From assembly GCA_019307665.1 (NCBI GenBank), contig JAFDJC010000095.1, forward strand, positions 1 to 10,493: 10,493 bases of DNA, written 5' to 3'. Below, in pieces: positions 1 to 7,542 of this stretch. The DNA comes from Deltaproteobacteria bacterium (GTDB lineage: Bacteria > Desulfobacterota > Desulfobacteria > Desulfobacterales > SURF-7). Both the position numbers and the translations under genes were made by a program. Each line of letters starts with the position of its first letter. Positions within the stretch are counted from its first letter, which is position 1. The notes below the pieces were generated by a model. The model ran no database searches, was not told the origin of the DNA, and saw only the letters and a list, made by a program, of their open reading frames with translations.

Positions 1-249
1 GAACCCCAGCCAAGCGCCGTACCCTCATCCGCCGGGCTTCGTCAGGTAGCCGCGGTAGGCCCGCCGGCCTGCCTCCATGGGATCGAGTTTTGCCCACGGC
101 CACGGCAAAGGGGGTGGTTCGTTCTTTGGCCGGGCTTCAGGCAACTGAAGGCTGGCACAGCCCGTTATTCCTCCGGCAAGGAAAATACCTGCTTTCGTCA
201 TGAAATTGCGGCGGGACAGTGTCGATGATTTCTCTTGTTCCTTTTCCAT
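1..249 (-). CDS. Tat-exported lipoprotein, C_GCAxxG_C_C / split-Soret-like, 5' part, candidate selenoprotein
   Basis: Seen: the ATG at 249 has a strong Shine-Dalgarno (AAGGAGGT). The product begins with a twin-arginine motif SRRNFM (residues 12-17), a hydrophobic stretch and a lipobox ITGC (Cys31), so it looks like a Tat-exported lipoprotein. A proline-rich linker leads to PWPWAKLDP (about 49-57) and AGRRAYRGY, then codon 75 is TGA (25-27). The same frame stays open to the window edge, reading GYGAWLGF. From memory of the family, this block resembles the N-terminus of Tat-exported C_GCAxxG_C_C / split-Soret cytochrome-like redox proteins, where a Cys follows the Gly-Gly. TGA sits at that Cys position, so selenocysteine is the favoured reading. 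The alternatives are a nonsense mutation or a real 74-residue protein. The 3' part and most of any SECIS hairpin lie outside the window. Function is otherwise unknown; a periplasmic redox role is inferred. Confidence 0.6.
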
Positions 250-304
250 AAATACCTCCTTTACTTTTTTCTGACGGTTCCGATGACGCCATTGCCGAAC
301 AATT

Positions 305-332
305 ATTATATGTACGAAGGGCCGTTTTACAA
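305..332 (-). promoter_or_regulatory. Putative sigma70 promoter of the Tat lipoprotein gene
   Basis: On the minus strand TTGTAA (327-332) is followed after 16 bp by a perfect TATAAT (305-310), about 55 bp upstream of the start at 249. The -35 lies inside TTTTGTAAAA (325-334), a motif that also occurs three times upstream of the activase gene at the other end of the window. The promoter is read from sequence only. Confidence 0.45.
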
Positions 333-366
333 AACAGCCGTTTTGCTTACGAAGTAGTCATATGAC

Positions 367-390
367 AAAAAATTGCGGGCTACCCCGCAA
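367..390 (-). terminator. Intrinsic terminator, minus strand
   Basis: A perfect 7-bp stem TTGCGGG/CCCGCAA (373-379 with 384-390) and 4-nt loop is followed on the minus strand by a six-U tract (372-367). It fits the end of the long minus-strand operon finishing with gpmI at 781, now separated from it by the integrase remnant. The left arm GCGGG can instead pair with CCCGC at 405-409, followed by seven T, which would make a weaker plus-strand terminator, so the element may work in both directions. Confidence 0.7.
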
Positions 391-457
391 AAAAAGAGTG
401 TGATCCCGCTTTTTTTCTTGATGTCACATTTCCAGAAATGATGCCTTACAAGCCACG

Positions 458-471
458 TGAACAAATGTTCA
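458..471. promoter_or_regulatory. LexA-like palindrome upstream of the integrase remnant
   Basis: TGAACAAATGTTCA has 6-bp arms around a 2-bp centre and matches the GAAC-N4-GTTC form of SOS operator known from Gram-positive bacteria. It lies about 58 bp upstream of the integrase start. LexA operators differ widely among Desulfobacterota, so the assignment is tentative. It could be chance in an AT-rich region. Confidence 0.3.
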
Positions 472-528
472 TTCCTATTTGCTTTTTATTAACGTATCAT
501 GAAAACTTGTCTGTTTAAAGAGGTGTTT

Positions 529-780
529 ATGTTTAATTCGCCAAAACTTCTGGATCAGGTACGAAATCTCATTCGTTTGAAACACTATAGCATCAGAGCA
601 GAAGAGACTTATATCGGATGGATCAAACGATTTTTTTTTTCACAATCTACGCCACCCAAAGGATATGGGAACAGAGGTTTTAAGACAGGAATTTGATGAG
701 ATAGAGGATGTGATTCGTGCGAAAAAACCTCGGCGCTTACCGGTTGTATTTTCAAAAGAAGGGGAGAAAGTCCTGAAATA
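529..780 (+). pseudogene. Integron-integrase-like tyrosine recombinase, decayed fragment
   Basis: Seen: the ATG at 529 follows AAAGAGGTG (517-525). The first 34 codons give SPKLLDQVRNLIRLKHYSIR and then EETYIGWIKRF, which I recognise as the N-terminal SAM-like DNA-binding domain of IntI-type integrases. The frame is lost in a run of ten T (631-640). Shifting frame restores HNLRHPKDMG, and twelve T would restore the usual spacing. Family proteins then carry roughly 35 residues before a REVL motif, but here MG is followed directly by TEVLRQEFDEIEDV and RAKKPRRLPVVFSKEG, which points to an internal deletion near 670-678. The catalytic domain with the R-H-R-Y residues is absent, because the homology stops at the gpmI stop codon. 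With a frameshift, an internal deletion and a 3' truncation, the gene is certainly inactive. It is convergent with gpmI and probably inserted or rearranged between gpmI and its terminator. Confidence 0.8.
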
Positions 781-2325
781 TCAACCGCTGATTAATGAAG
801 TGCCTGTCATTAATTCAGGCTTTGCAATGCTCATGATATGAAGAATAGTCGGTGCTATATCCCCGAGTTTGCCTGGTTGCAGCATTATGCCCGATTTGTC
901 ATAATTGACTAATATTAGAGGGACGTTGTTGGTGGTATGGGCGGTATACAGGATTCCGTTTTCATCTATCATCTTTTCTGAGTTCCCGTGATCAGCTGTG
1001 ATCAGAAGCGTTCCTGATTTTGATTTTATTTTGTCGACAATTTCACCTACGCATGTGTCAACCGTCTCAACTGCCTGAATTGCAGCTTCCATTATTCCGG
1101 TATGACCCACCATATCCATATTGGCGAAATTAAGCGCAATAAAATCATACTTGTCTGAGTCCAGTCTTGAAATGACCTCATTTTTAACATCATAAGCACT
1201 CATCTCCGGCTTTTCATCATATGTGTTGATATCCCTCGGCGACGGCACAAGGCACCTGTCTTCTCCAGGGAAAGGTTCCTCTTCGCCGCCGTTAAAAAAA
1301 TATGTCACATGTGCATACTTTTCCGTCTCAGCTATTCGAAGCTGTAAAAAATTCTCCCTGCTTAAAATAGCTCCGAGTATATCGTCAAGATGAACCGGCA
1401 GGAAAGCAACCGGGAGGTCAAAATTTTCAGCGTATTCGGTCATACAGACAAACTCAGACAAATCAAGAATGACCTCTCTGTTAAAAAAGTCAAACTCCTT
1501 TCCGATAAAGGCATTTGTTATCTCTCTTGTACGGTCTGCCCTGAAATTAAAAAATATAATGCCGTCATTGTCTTTGATTGTTCCTTCCGGGATGCCATCC
1601 GGCTGTGACAGCATAACCGGGCTGACAAATTCGTCAGTTTCGCCTCTCTTGTATGAATTCATAACCGCTTCAACAGCATCATTCTCCCGTGTGCCTGCCC
1701 CTTCTGTGTACAACTTATATGCTTTTTCAACTCGATCCCACCGGGTATCCCTGTCCATTGCAAAATAGCGTCCGCAAACTGTTGCAATATGTGTATTCCT
1801 TTTATTGGCAAAATAGTCCTTAAGTTTCTTTAAGTAACCTGCACCGCTCTCAGGCGGTGTGTCCCGGCCATCTAATATGGCATGAACATATACGCGGGTT
1901 ACTCCTTTTTCTTCCGCCATATCTATAAGCGCAAAAAGGTGCTCCAGGCTGCTGTGTACTCTACCGTCGGAGACGAGCCCCATTAGGTGAAGCGCCGCAT
2001 CCTTTGCCTTGACTTTTGACATTACGGAATTAAAGGCCTTATTCTCAAAAATAGATCTGTCTTTGACAGCCATATCGATGCGAAGAAGGTCCTGGTAGAC
2101 GATTCGTCCGGCGCCGATATTCAAGTGCCCGACTTCTGAATTTCCCATTATGCCATGAGGGAGCCCCACAGCTTCACCCGAACATTCAAGCTCAGTATGT
2201 GGGCAGGAAGCAAATAATGCATCAAGGTTAGGCGTATTTGCCTGTTTAACCGCATTTCCTTCTTGATTGGGATTTATCCCCCACCCATCAAGTATCATCA
2301 GCATGCACGGTGCTTTTCGTTTCAT
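781..2325 (-). CDS. gpmI: 2,3-bisphosphoglycerate-independent phosphoglycerate mutase
   Basis: This enzyme interconverts 3- and 2-phosphoglycerate in glycolysis and gluconeogenesis, in the cytoplasm, through a phosphoserine intermediate and two Mn ions. The 514 residues match the usual length. Seen: LDGWG with metal ligand Asp13, the catalytic Ser63 in IMGNSEVGH (59-67), DGRDTPP, FFNFRADRTREI, FANMDMVGHTG and ADHGNSEK (444-451), the last two supplying further metal ligands. It is the last gene of the minus-strand operon, 16 bp after rsfS, with GGAG upstream of the ATG. The stop codon abuts the integrase remnant, but the C-terminus (MTGTSLISG) looks complete. A housekeeping gene, apparently intact. 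Confidence 0.97.
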   Translation of the reverse strand: MKRKAPCMLMILDGWGINPNQEGNAVKQANTPNLDALFASCPHTELECSGEAVGLPHGIMGNSEVGHLNIGAGRIVYQDLLRIDMAVKDRSIFENKAFNSVMSKVKAKDAALHLMGLVSDGRVHSSLEHLFALIDMAEEKGVTRVYVHAILDGRDTPPESGAGYLKKLKDYFANKRNTHIATVCGRYFAMDRDTRWDRVEKAYKLYTEGAGTRENDAVEAVMNSYKRGETDEFVSPVMLSQPDGIPEGTIKDNDGIIFFNFRADRTREITNAFIGKEFDFFNREVILDLSEFVCMTEYAENFDLPVAFLPVHLDDILGAILSRENFLQLRIAETEKYAHVTYFFNGGEEEPFPGEDRCLVPSPRDINTYDEKPEMSAYDVKNEVISRLDSDKYDFIALNFANMDMVGHTGIMEAAIQAVETVDTCVGEIVDKIKSKSGTLLITADHGNSEKMIDENGILYTAHTTNNVPLILVNYDKSGIMLQPGKLGDIAPTILHIMSIAKPELMTGTSLISG

Positions 2326-2341
2326 AGCCTTTTCTCCGTTA

Positions 2342-2749
2342 TTATTTCATCCCGACATCTTTCTGACCTTCACTTTTTGAATTCAAGTATTGATCAATAC
2401 CGACTCTTTTCGCATCCGTCCAAAGCCCTTCAAGGTCGTAAAAGCTTCTCACCGGCTCATAGAAAATATGTATGATGACATGTCCGAAATCAAGCAGAAC
2501 CCATTGCCCGTCTTTCATCCCCTCGACGCTTAAAGGCACTTTTCCCTGCTTTTTTAAATCCTCCCGAATAAACTCTCCGATGGATCTGGCATGCCGGTTT
2601 GAACGTCCGCTCAAAATAATAAAAAAGTCTGCAACAGAAGTGAGTTCACGGACATCCAGCACCACAGGATTTTCTGCTTTTCTTCCAAAAACAGCCTTAA
2701 AAAATATTTCTATTCCATAGTCTTTGGATAAATCCGGATTGAATGTCAT
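2342..2749 (-). CDS. rsfS: Ribosomal silencing factor RsfS (Iojap/DUF143 family)
   Basis: RsfS binds ribosomal protein L14 on the 50S subunit and blocks subunit joining, lowering translation during starvation. The protein has 135 residues, slightly longer than the smallest family members. Seen: the family core DVRELTSVADFFIILSGRS (about 27-45), then HARSIGEFIRE, the VEGMKDGQWVLLDFGHVIIHIF block and YDLEGLWTDAKR near the end. The start overlaps the nadD stop by 4 bp (ATGA), so translation is probably coupled to nadD, its usual neighbour in many bacteria. The roughly 20 residues after DAKR are not part of the conserved core. Confidence 0.95.
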   Translation of the reverse strand: MTFNPDLSKDYGIEIFFKAVFGRKAENPVVLDVRELTSVADFFIILSGRSNRHARSIGEFIREDLKKQGKVPLSVEGMKDGQWVLLDFGHVIIHIFYEPVRSFYDLEGLWTDAKRVGIDQYLNSKSEGQKDVGMK

Positions 2750-3411
2750 CGATAAAGCCCTTTATCCATAATATACGCCTCAACTTTCTCAGGCACATAG
2801 CCTTTAATCGGTTTTCCTGTTTTTACATGCGTCCTTACACCTGTCGCCGATATATCGACAGGCGTGACATCAGTCCGGTATACAGGCTTCAATAATGCAT
2901 GCTCATAATATCGTCCTGTTTTCGCAAGATGATATTCATCGGATATTTTTTTTTTAAGAAAGTCATCTATAGTACCCTCGACCCCGGCACTTGATTTGTC
3001 CCCATAGCCGGGACGCGACATCACCACCATCGGCAACAATTCAAACAAATCCATGTAAGACATCCAGGTATCTATCTCAAGAAATGCATCGATCCCCAGG
3101 ACAAGATATATCTCATCATTTTTGGAAAGCTTAGCTAAAAAATGCTTTACCGTATCAACTGTATAGGAAGGGCCATCTCTCCTGATTTCAATATCCGACA
3201 CAACATATTCTGATTTGTCCGGAAAAGCCTTTTGGGCCATTTCAAATCGGTGTTCAGCAGCTGCTATATCGACTGCTTCCTTGTGAGGCGGAATAGCGGA
3301 CGGAATAATGATCATCCTGTCAAAGTCGAATTTTTCCTTTATCTCACCTGCGACCCTGACATGCCCTGCATGAATTGGATTGAATGTACCGCCGAATAGG
3401 CCTGTCCGCAT
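2746..3411 (-). CDS. nadD: Nicotinate-nucleotide adenylyltransferase
   Basis: NadD transfers AMP from ATP to nicotinate mononucleotide, giving deamido-NAD, the step before NAD synthetase. The 221 residues fit the family. Seen: the nucleotidyltransferase loop GGTFNPIHAGH (7-17), IIPSAIPPHKE (about 35-45), LVLGIDAFLEIDTW in the middle and ISATGVR (187-193), which stands in for the usual ISSTxIR ATP-binding signature. This is a conservative change. The C-terminus VPEKVEAYIMDKGLY is typical. The ATG directly follows the proA stop (TAA-ATG, no gap), and the gene overlaps rsfS by 4 bp. Confidence 0.95.
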   Translation of the reverse strand: MRTGLFGGTFNPIHAGHVRVAGEIKEKFDFDRMIIIPSAIPPHKEAVDIAAAEHRFEMAQKAFPDKSEYVVSDIEIRRDGPSYTVDTVKHFLAKLSKNDEIYLVLGIDAFLEIDTWMSYMDLFELLPMVVMSRPGYGDKSSAGVEGTIDDFLKKKISDEYHLAKTGRYYEHALLKPVYRTDVTPVDISATGVRTHVKTGKPIKGYVPEKVEAYIMDKGLYR

Positions 3412-4686
3412 TTACTCTTCTCTTACCTGTCCCTCTCCAAAAACTACGAATTTGGTTGTTGTCAGTTCCTCAAGGCCCATGGGGCCGAATGCATGAAGTT
3501 TTGATGTGCTGATTCCAATTTCAGCCCCCAAGCCAAGCTGTCCCCCGTCATTAAATCGTGTGGAAGCATTCACAAGAACGACTGACGAGTCGACATCCCG
3601 CAAAAACTTTCTTGACCTATCATAATTTTGTGTCACGATAGCTTCTGTATGATTAGAGCCGAATTCCGTCATATGCCGTATTGCCTGATCCATGTCATCA
3701 ACCACTTTTACCGCAAGGATAAGGTCAAGGTATTCTTCGGCCCAGTCAGCATCAGAGGCCGGCTCGGCATCGGGAAGAATACGGCAGGTTTCTTTGCACC
3801 CTTTCAATTTAACACCTGCTTTTGCAAAACTTTTTCCCATAACAGGAAGAAAATCCTCTGCAACAGCTTTATGAACCAGCATTGTCTCCATTGCGTTACA
3901 TACTCCAGGCCTGTGCACTTTTGAATTAAAGCATATCTTCTCTGCCATCTCCAGGTCCGCGTCCTCGTCAACAAAAACATGGCATACACCCTTATAATGC
4001 TTCAGAACAGGAATCTTTGAATTCTCGACAACAAACCTTATAAGGCCCTCGCCTCCTCTCGGTATAATCAAGTCAATATATTCTTCCTGGCCCAGAAGAA
4101 CATTCACAGCCTTCCGGTCGCTGACCGGAACAACCTGAACAATCTCTCCCGGCAGACCGGACTCTTTCAGGGCATTACGAATGCTGACAGCAAGCGCCTG
4201 GTTTGAATGAAACGCTTCTGAACCGCCCCTTAAAATCACTGCATTACCTGCCTTTAAACAAAGACCTGCGGCATCAACCGTTACATTGGGCCTTGATTCG
4301 TAAATAATCCCGATAACGCCTAAGGGAATTCTCATGCGCGCCACCTGGAGCTGGTTCGGCCTCTGCCATGTCTTGCTCATTGAGCCCACCGGGTCATCCA
4401 GTGCCGCCACGTCCCGGAGTCCGTCCGTCATCGACTTTATGGTTACGTCACTTATTGTCAAACGGTCTGTCATCGCAGCAGAAAGCCCGGCGTCTTTTGC
4501 TTTATTAAGGTCTTTTTTGTTCTCAGTCTTGATTACGGGCGCATCTTTTTCAATGCTCTTTGCGATATTCAGCAGCGCCTCGTTTTTCTTTGCCGATGAA
4601 CAGGATGCAATCTCCATGGATGCGGCCCGAGCGGCTTTAGCCATTTCTGTTATCTTAGATTCAGCTATATTTGATTCATTTGGCAT
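3412..4686 (-). CDS. proA: Glutamate-5-semialdehyde dehydrogenase (gamma-glutamyl phosphate reductase)
   Basis: ProA reduces gamma-glutamyl phosphate with NADPH to glutamate-5-semialdehyde, the second step of proline synthesis. I chose the ATG at 4686 (424 residues) because GGGGA stands about 8 nt upstream. The frame stays open to a GTG at 4710 and another ATG at 4704, neither with as good a ribosome site. Seen, in this numbering: IYESRPNVTVDAAGLCLKAG (about 129-148), LRGGSEAFHSN, IIPRGG, the catalytic Cys263 in HRPGVCNAMET, and the C-terminal block GGQLGLGAEIGISTSKLHAFGP followed by LEELTTTKF. It lies 34 bp after proB and abuts nadD. Its substrate is labile, and co-expression with ProB fits the channelling proposed for this pair. 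Confidence 0.96.
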   Translation of the reverse strand: MPNESNIAESKITEMAKAARAASMEIASCSSAKKNEALLNIAKSIEKDAPVIKTENKKDLNKAKDAGLSAAMTDRLTISDVTIKSMTDGLRDVAALDDPVGSMSKTWQRPNQLQVARMRIPLGVIGIIYESRPNVTVDAAGLCLKAGNAVILRGGSEAFHSNQALAVSIRNALKESGLPGEIVQVVPVSDRKAVNVLLGQEEYIDLIIPRGGEGLIRFVVENSKIPVLKHYKGVCHVFVDEDADLEMAEKICFNSKVHRPGVCNAMETMLVHKAVAEDFLPVMGKSFAKAGVKLKGCKETCRILPDAEPASDADWAEEYLDLILAVKVVDDMDQAIRHMTEFGSNHTEAIVTQNYDRSRKFLRDVDSSVVLVNASTRFNDGGQLGLGAEIGISTSKLHAFGPMGLEELTTTKFVVFGEGQVREE

Positions 4687-4720
4687 CCTGTATTCCCCTT
4701 TCATTACCACCAGCAGGTAT

Positions 4721-5851
4721 CTAAACCCCTGTAACCGTCATATTGTCGCGATGGATCACCTCATCGTAAGGTTTGTTACCAAGACGTTCCTCGACTTGCT
4801 GCGTTTTTAAACCCGCTATCTTCCTTATATCAGCAGCGCTGTAATTTACAAGTCCCCTGCCGAGTCCGTTGCCTGAAACTTCATAAAACTCCACACATGC
4901 ACCGACATTAAATTCCCCCTCAACCTTTACAATTCCGATGGGGAGAAGGCTTTTACCCTTTTCAAGGATCGCCTTTACTGCTCCGTCATCAATATAAAGC
5001 GCACCTTCTGTTTTCATGGTAAACGCTATCCAGCGTTTTCTGCTGGGAAGCCGTTTCTTGTCTGGAATAAAATAGGTGCCAAGCTTCTCGCCTTCGCAAA
5101 GACGGATCAGGATATCTTTCCGGTCTCCCTTTGCTATTATCATCGGGACTCCGGCTCTTGTCAACTTTTTCGCGGCTTTTATTTTACTCAGCATTCCGCC
5201 CCTGCCAAGGGCTCCTGGGATATCGCCCGCAATTTTTTCGATACTTTTACCGATTGTCTTAACTTCCCTGATCAACTCTGCGTCTTTGTTTGCCCGGGGA
5301 TCTTTTGTATAGAGCCCGTCAATATCCGTAAGATTGATAAAAATATCCGCATCCATAAGAAGCGTTATCATGGCCGCAAGATTATCATTGTCTCCGAATT
5401 CTATCTCCTCAATCATTACGGTGTCATTTTCATTGATGATCGGGACCACATTCCACTCCAGCAAAGTATACAGCGTGTTACGTGAATTCAAATACCTCCT
5501 GCGATGACGGAGGTCGTCATGGGTCAGAAGGATCTGGGCCACTTTTTTCCCGTACCTTCTGAAAGCCTTCTCATATTCCATGATAAGGCCGGCCTGCCCC
5601 ACAGCTGCAATTGCCTGACGTTTTGGAATCTCATTCGGCCGCCTGTCAAGACCAATCTTTTTTTGTCCGGCGGCCATTGCCCCTGAAGACACCAGTACAA
5701 CCTCAAATCCTTTGTCAACCAACATGCTTATCTGTCGGCTCACTGACTGGACAACACTAGTATTCAAACCAAGATTTGAGGTCAGAACATTGCTGCCGAT
5801 CTTAACGACAATTCTTTTTTTATTCTCAAACCGAGAGTTGCTGCTCTTCAT
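4721..5851 (-). CDS. proB: Glutamate 5-kinase with C-terminal PUA domain
   Basis: ProB phosphorylates L-glutamate on the gamma-carboxylate with ATP, the committed step of proline synthesis and normally feedback-inhibited by proline. The 376 residues comprise an amino-acid kinase domain (about 11-260) and a PUA domain (about 280-358). Seen: VVKIGSNVLTS (15-25), VSSGAMAAG (54-62), the glutamate/ATP site INENDTV (139-145), FGDNDNLAAM (152-161), TDIDGLYTKDPR (175-186), GRGGMLSKIKAA (216-227) and the PUA signature GNGLGRGLVNYS (327-338). The start lies 26 bp inside the end of obg. Sharing a transcript with ribosomal genes is unusual in enteric bacteria but common in deltaproteobacterial gene orders as I remember them. 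Confidence 0.96.
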   Translation of the reverse strand: MKSSNSRFENKKRIVVKIGSNVLTSNLGLNTSVVQSVSRQISMLVDKGFEVVLVSSGAMAAGQKKIGLDRRPNEIPKRQAIAAVGQAGLIMEYEKAFRRYGKKVAQILLTHDDLRHRRRYLNSRNTLYTLLEWNVVPIINENDTVMIEEIEFGDNDNLAAMITLLMDADIFINLTDIDGLYTKDPRANKDAELIREVKTIGKSIEKIAGDIPGALGRGGMLSKIKAAKKLTRAGVPMIIAKGDRKDILIRLCEGEKLGTYFIPDKKRLPSRKRWIAFTMKTEGALYIDDGAVKAILEKGKSLLPIGIVKVEGEFNVGACVEFYEVSGNGLGRGLVNYSAADIRKIAGLKTQQVEERLGNKPYDEVIHRDNMTVTGV

Positions 5852-6875
5852 CTGATTTTTCCAACAGTTGTGAAAGCTTTAAGATTAATTTTTTAACACC
5901 CATTCCGGTTACAGCTGAAATCTGCATGACTTCACTGCTGCCCAAAGCTGTCTGATCAAAGGCTGTTTGGCCAAAAGCAGTCTGAAAGGCTGCCGCCATT
6001 TTATCAGCACCCGTAATATCCATTTTGTTCAGAACCGGAACCTGAATTTTTTTCGCAAGCGATTGGCTGAAAAATTCAAGCTCCCTGTTTATAGTCCGGA
6101 ACGCATGCAGCGGATCCTCCTGGTCAATGACCGCTGCATCGATCATGTGAACAAGGATATGCGTCCGTTCGATATGTTTGAGAAACCTAATGCCGAGTCC
6201 GGTTCCCTCGTGTGCACCTTCTACCAACCCTGGAATATCGGCAACCACAAATGGCTCGCCAAAATCATTCTGAACCACTCCCAGGTTCGGCGTCAGTGTC
6301 GTAAACGGGTAATCGGCGATTTTTGGCGTAGCCGAAGATATAACACTGATCAAAGTCGATTTTCCGGCATTGGGCAGGCCGATAATGCCGATATCGGCAA
6401 GGAGTTTAAGCTCCAGCTTAAGCTTTAGGGTCTGTCCTTCTTCCCCGGGTTGTGCAAACCTGGGTGTCCGGTTAGTGGATGTGGCAAACCGCTTGTTACC
6501 CCTGCCGCCCCTGCCGCCCTTTGCAGCGGCATATGTTTCTTCGGGATCTATCAAGTCGTGGAGTATCTGCCCTGTGTCGGCATCGCTGATGATGGTTCCA
6601 ACGGGAACTTCAATGACAAGAGGCTTTCCGGCCCGGCCTGTCTTTTGTTGTCCCTGGCCGCCTGCCCCATTTTCTGCTCTGGAATATTTTTGATGTCGGA
6701 ATTTGTAAAGCGTACGTTTATGTGAAGAGGCCTTGAAGATGATATCGCCACCATCCCCTCCGTCGCCGCCGTCCGGTCCGCCGCGGGGGATGAATTTCTC
6801 CCGTCTTAAGCTTACGCAGCCCCTTCCACCGTTTCCGGACTGAACTGTGATAATCGCCTCATCAATAAACTTCAC
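5826..6875 (-). CDS. obgE: Obg/CgtA-type GTPase
   Basis: Obg is an essential GTPase that binds the 50S subunit late in assembly and links ribosome state to growth control. The 349 residues give a glycine-rich Obg fold (1-158, with RGGPDGGDGGDGG at 31-43) and a G domain with G1 GLPNAGKST (166-174), switch I FTT (191-193), G3 DIPG (213-216), G4 NKMD (283-286) and G5 SA (320-321). There is no OCT domain, and the charged tail is short. The start is GTG, and GTGA overlaps the rpmA stop by 4 bp, so it is likely coupled to L27, its normal partner. Oddity: residues 296-311 between G4 and G5 consist of AFxQT repeats (see separate feature). Confidence 0.97.
   Translation of the reverse strand: MKFIDEAIITVQSGNGGRGCVSLRREKFIPRGGPDGGDGGDGGDIIFKASSHKRTLYKFRHQKYSRAENGAGGQGQQKTGRAGKPLVIEVPVGTIISDADTGQILHDLIDPEETYAAAKGGRGGRGNKRFATSTNRTPRFAQPGEEGQTLKLKLELKLLADIGIIGLPNAGKSTLISVISSATPKIADYPFTTLTPNLGVVQNDFGEPFVVADIPGLVEGAHEGTGLGIRFLKHIERTHILVHMIDAAVIDQEDPLHAFRTINRELEFFSQSLAKKIQVPVLNKMDITGADKMAAAFQTAFGQTAFDQTALGSSEVMQISAVTGMGVKKLILKLSQLLEKSDEEQQLSV
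5940..5990 (-). repeat. In-frame 15-bp tandem repeat in obg
   Basis: On the minus strand four related blocks follow each other: GCCTTTCAGACT, GCTTTTGGCCAAACA, GCCTTTGATCAGACA and GCTTTGGGC. They encode AFQT-AFGQT-AFDQT-ALG. The 15-bp period keeps the frame. The units differ mainly at third codon positions, so the duplication is not recent or is held at the protein level. Confidence 0.75.
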
Positions 6876-7126
6876 GTCATGTAAACGCTCACTCTTTTTC
6901 TTGAACGCCCGACCCGTTCATACGCTACAACACCATCTGTTTTGGCAAACAGGGTGTAATCTTTGCCCACGCCGACATTTTGACCGGGATGAATTTTCGT
7001 ACCAAGCTGACGAATTAAAATATTTCCGGCCTTAACATTCTGGCCGCCGTATATTTTTACTCCGCGTCTCTGGCCGTTGCTGTCTCGGCCGTTTCTTGTG
7101 CTTCCGCCTGCTTTTTTATGTGCCAT
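6872..7126 (-). CDS. rpmA: 50S ribosomal protein L27
   Basis: L27 sits near the peptidyl-transferase centre, where its flexible N-terminus contacts tRNA. The 84 residues are the standard length. Seen: MAHKKAGGSTRNGRDSNGQR at the N-terminus with no Firmicutes-type cleaved extension, the GVKIYGGQ block, RQLGTKIHPGQNVG and TDGVVAYERVGRSRK. GGAG lies upstream of the ATG. It follows rplU by 51 bp and overlaps the GTG start of obg by 4 bp, the classical L21-L27-Obg order. Confidence 0.98.
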   Translation of the reverse strand: MAHKKAGGSTRNGRDSNGQRRGVKIYGGQNVKAGNILIRQLGTKIHPGQNVGVGKDYTLFAKTDGVVAYERVGRSRKRVSVYMT

Positions 7127-7177
7127 TTTAAAAAACTCCTAATTTCTTTTATTTTACGAATAGCTATCTATAAACAG

Positions 7178-7489
7178 CTATACTTTGATATTATCAATCT
7201 GAATCGCGGTAAACTGCTGACGATGTCCCTGTTTGCGGCGATAACGTTTCCGGCGCTTGTATTTGAAAACAATGATTTTTTTTGCTTTTCCCTGGGATAC
7301 GATATGCCCGTTAACCGCCACATCGTCAAGAACCGGCCGGCCGATTTTCACGCTTTCCCCGTCGGAAAACATGAGAATTTTATCAAACGAAACATCCGCG
7401 CCTATTTCACCTGAGATCTTCTCGATCCTCAGTATTTCGCCTTCCCTGACCTTATATTGTTTACCGCCTGTGGCGACCACTGCGTACAT
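7178..7489 (-). CDS. rplU: 50S ribosomal protein L21
   Basis: L21 binds 23S rRNA and is a structural component of the large subunit. The 103 residues match the family. Seen: MYAVVATGGKQYKVREGE (1-18), a central GxxVSFDKILM segment and the C-terminal basic signature KKIIVFKYKRRKRYRRKQGH followed by R. It is the first gene of the operon, with a strong GGGGGA ribosome site 8 nt before the ATG. The predicted leader from the promoter at 7543-7570 is about 47 nt. I saw no convincing hairpin in that leader. Confidence 0.98.
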   Translation of the reverse strand: MYAVVATGGKQYKVREGEILRIEKISGEIGADVSFDKILMFSDGESVKIGRPVLDDVAVNGHIVSQGKAKKIIVFKYKRRKRYRRKQGHRQQFTAIQIDNIKV

Positions 7490-7542
7490 GACTATTTCCC
7501 CCTTTATAATAAACTTCAGTATCTGTATCTATAAACCAGACA

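Noticed and set aside
1390..1768. Plus-strand frames inside gpmI
   Set aside because: They are antisense to conserved gpmI codons, overlap each other and carry no recognisable domain.
4687..4710. Upstream GTG start of proA at 4710
   Set aside because: The ATG at 4686 has the better-placed GGGGA site and gives a length closer to the family; the upstream codons add no conserved sequence.
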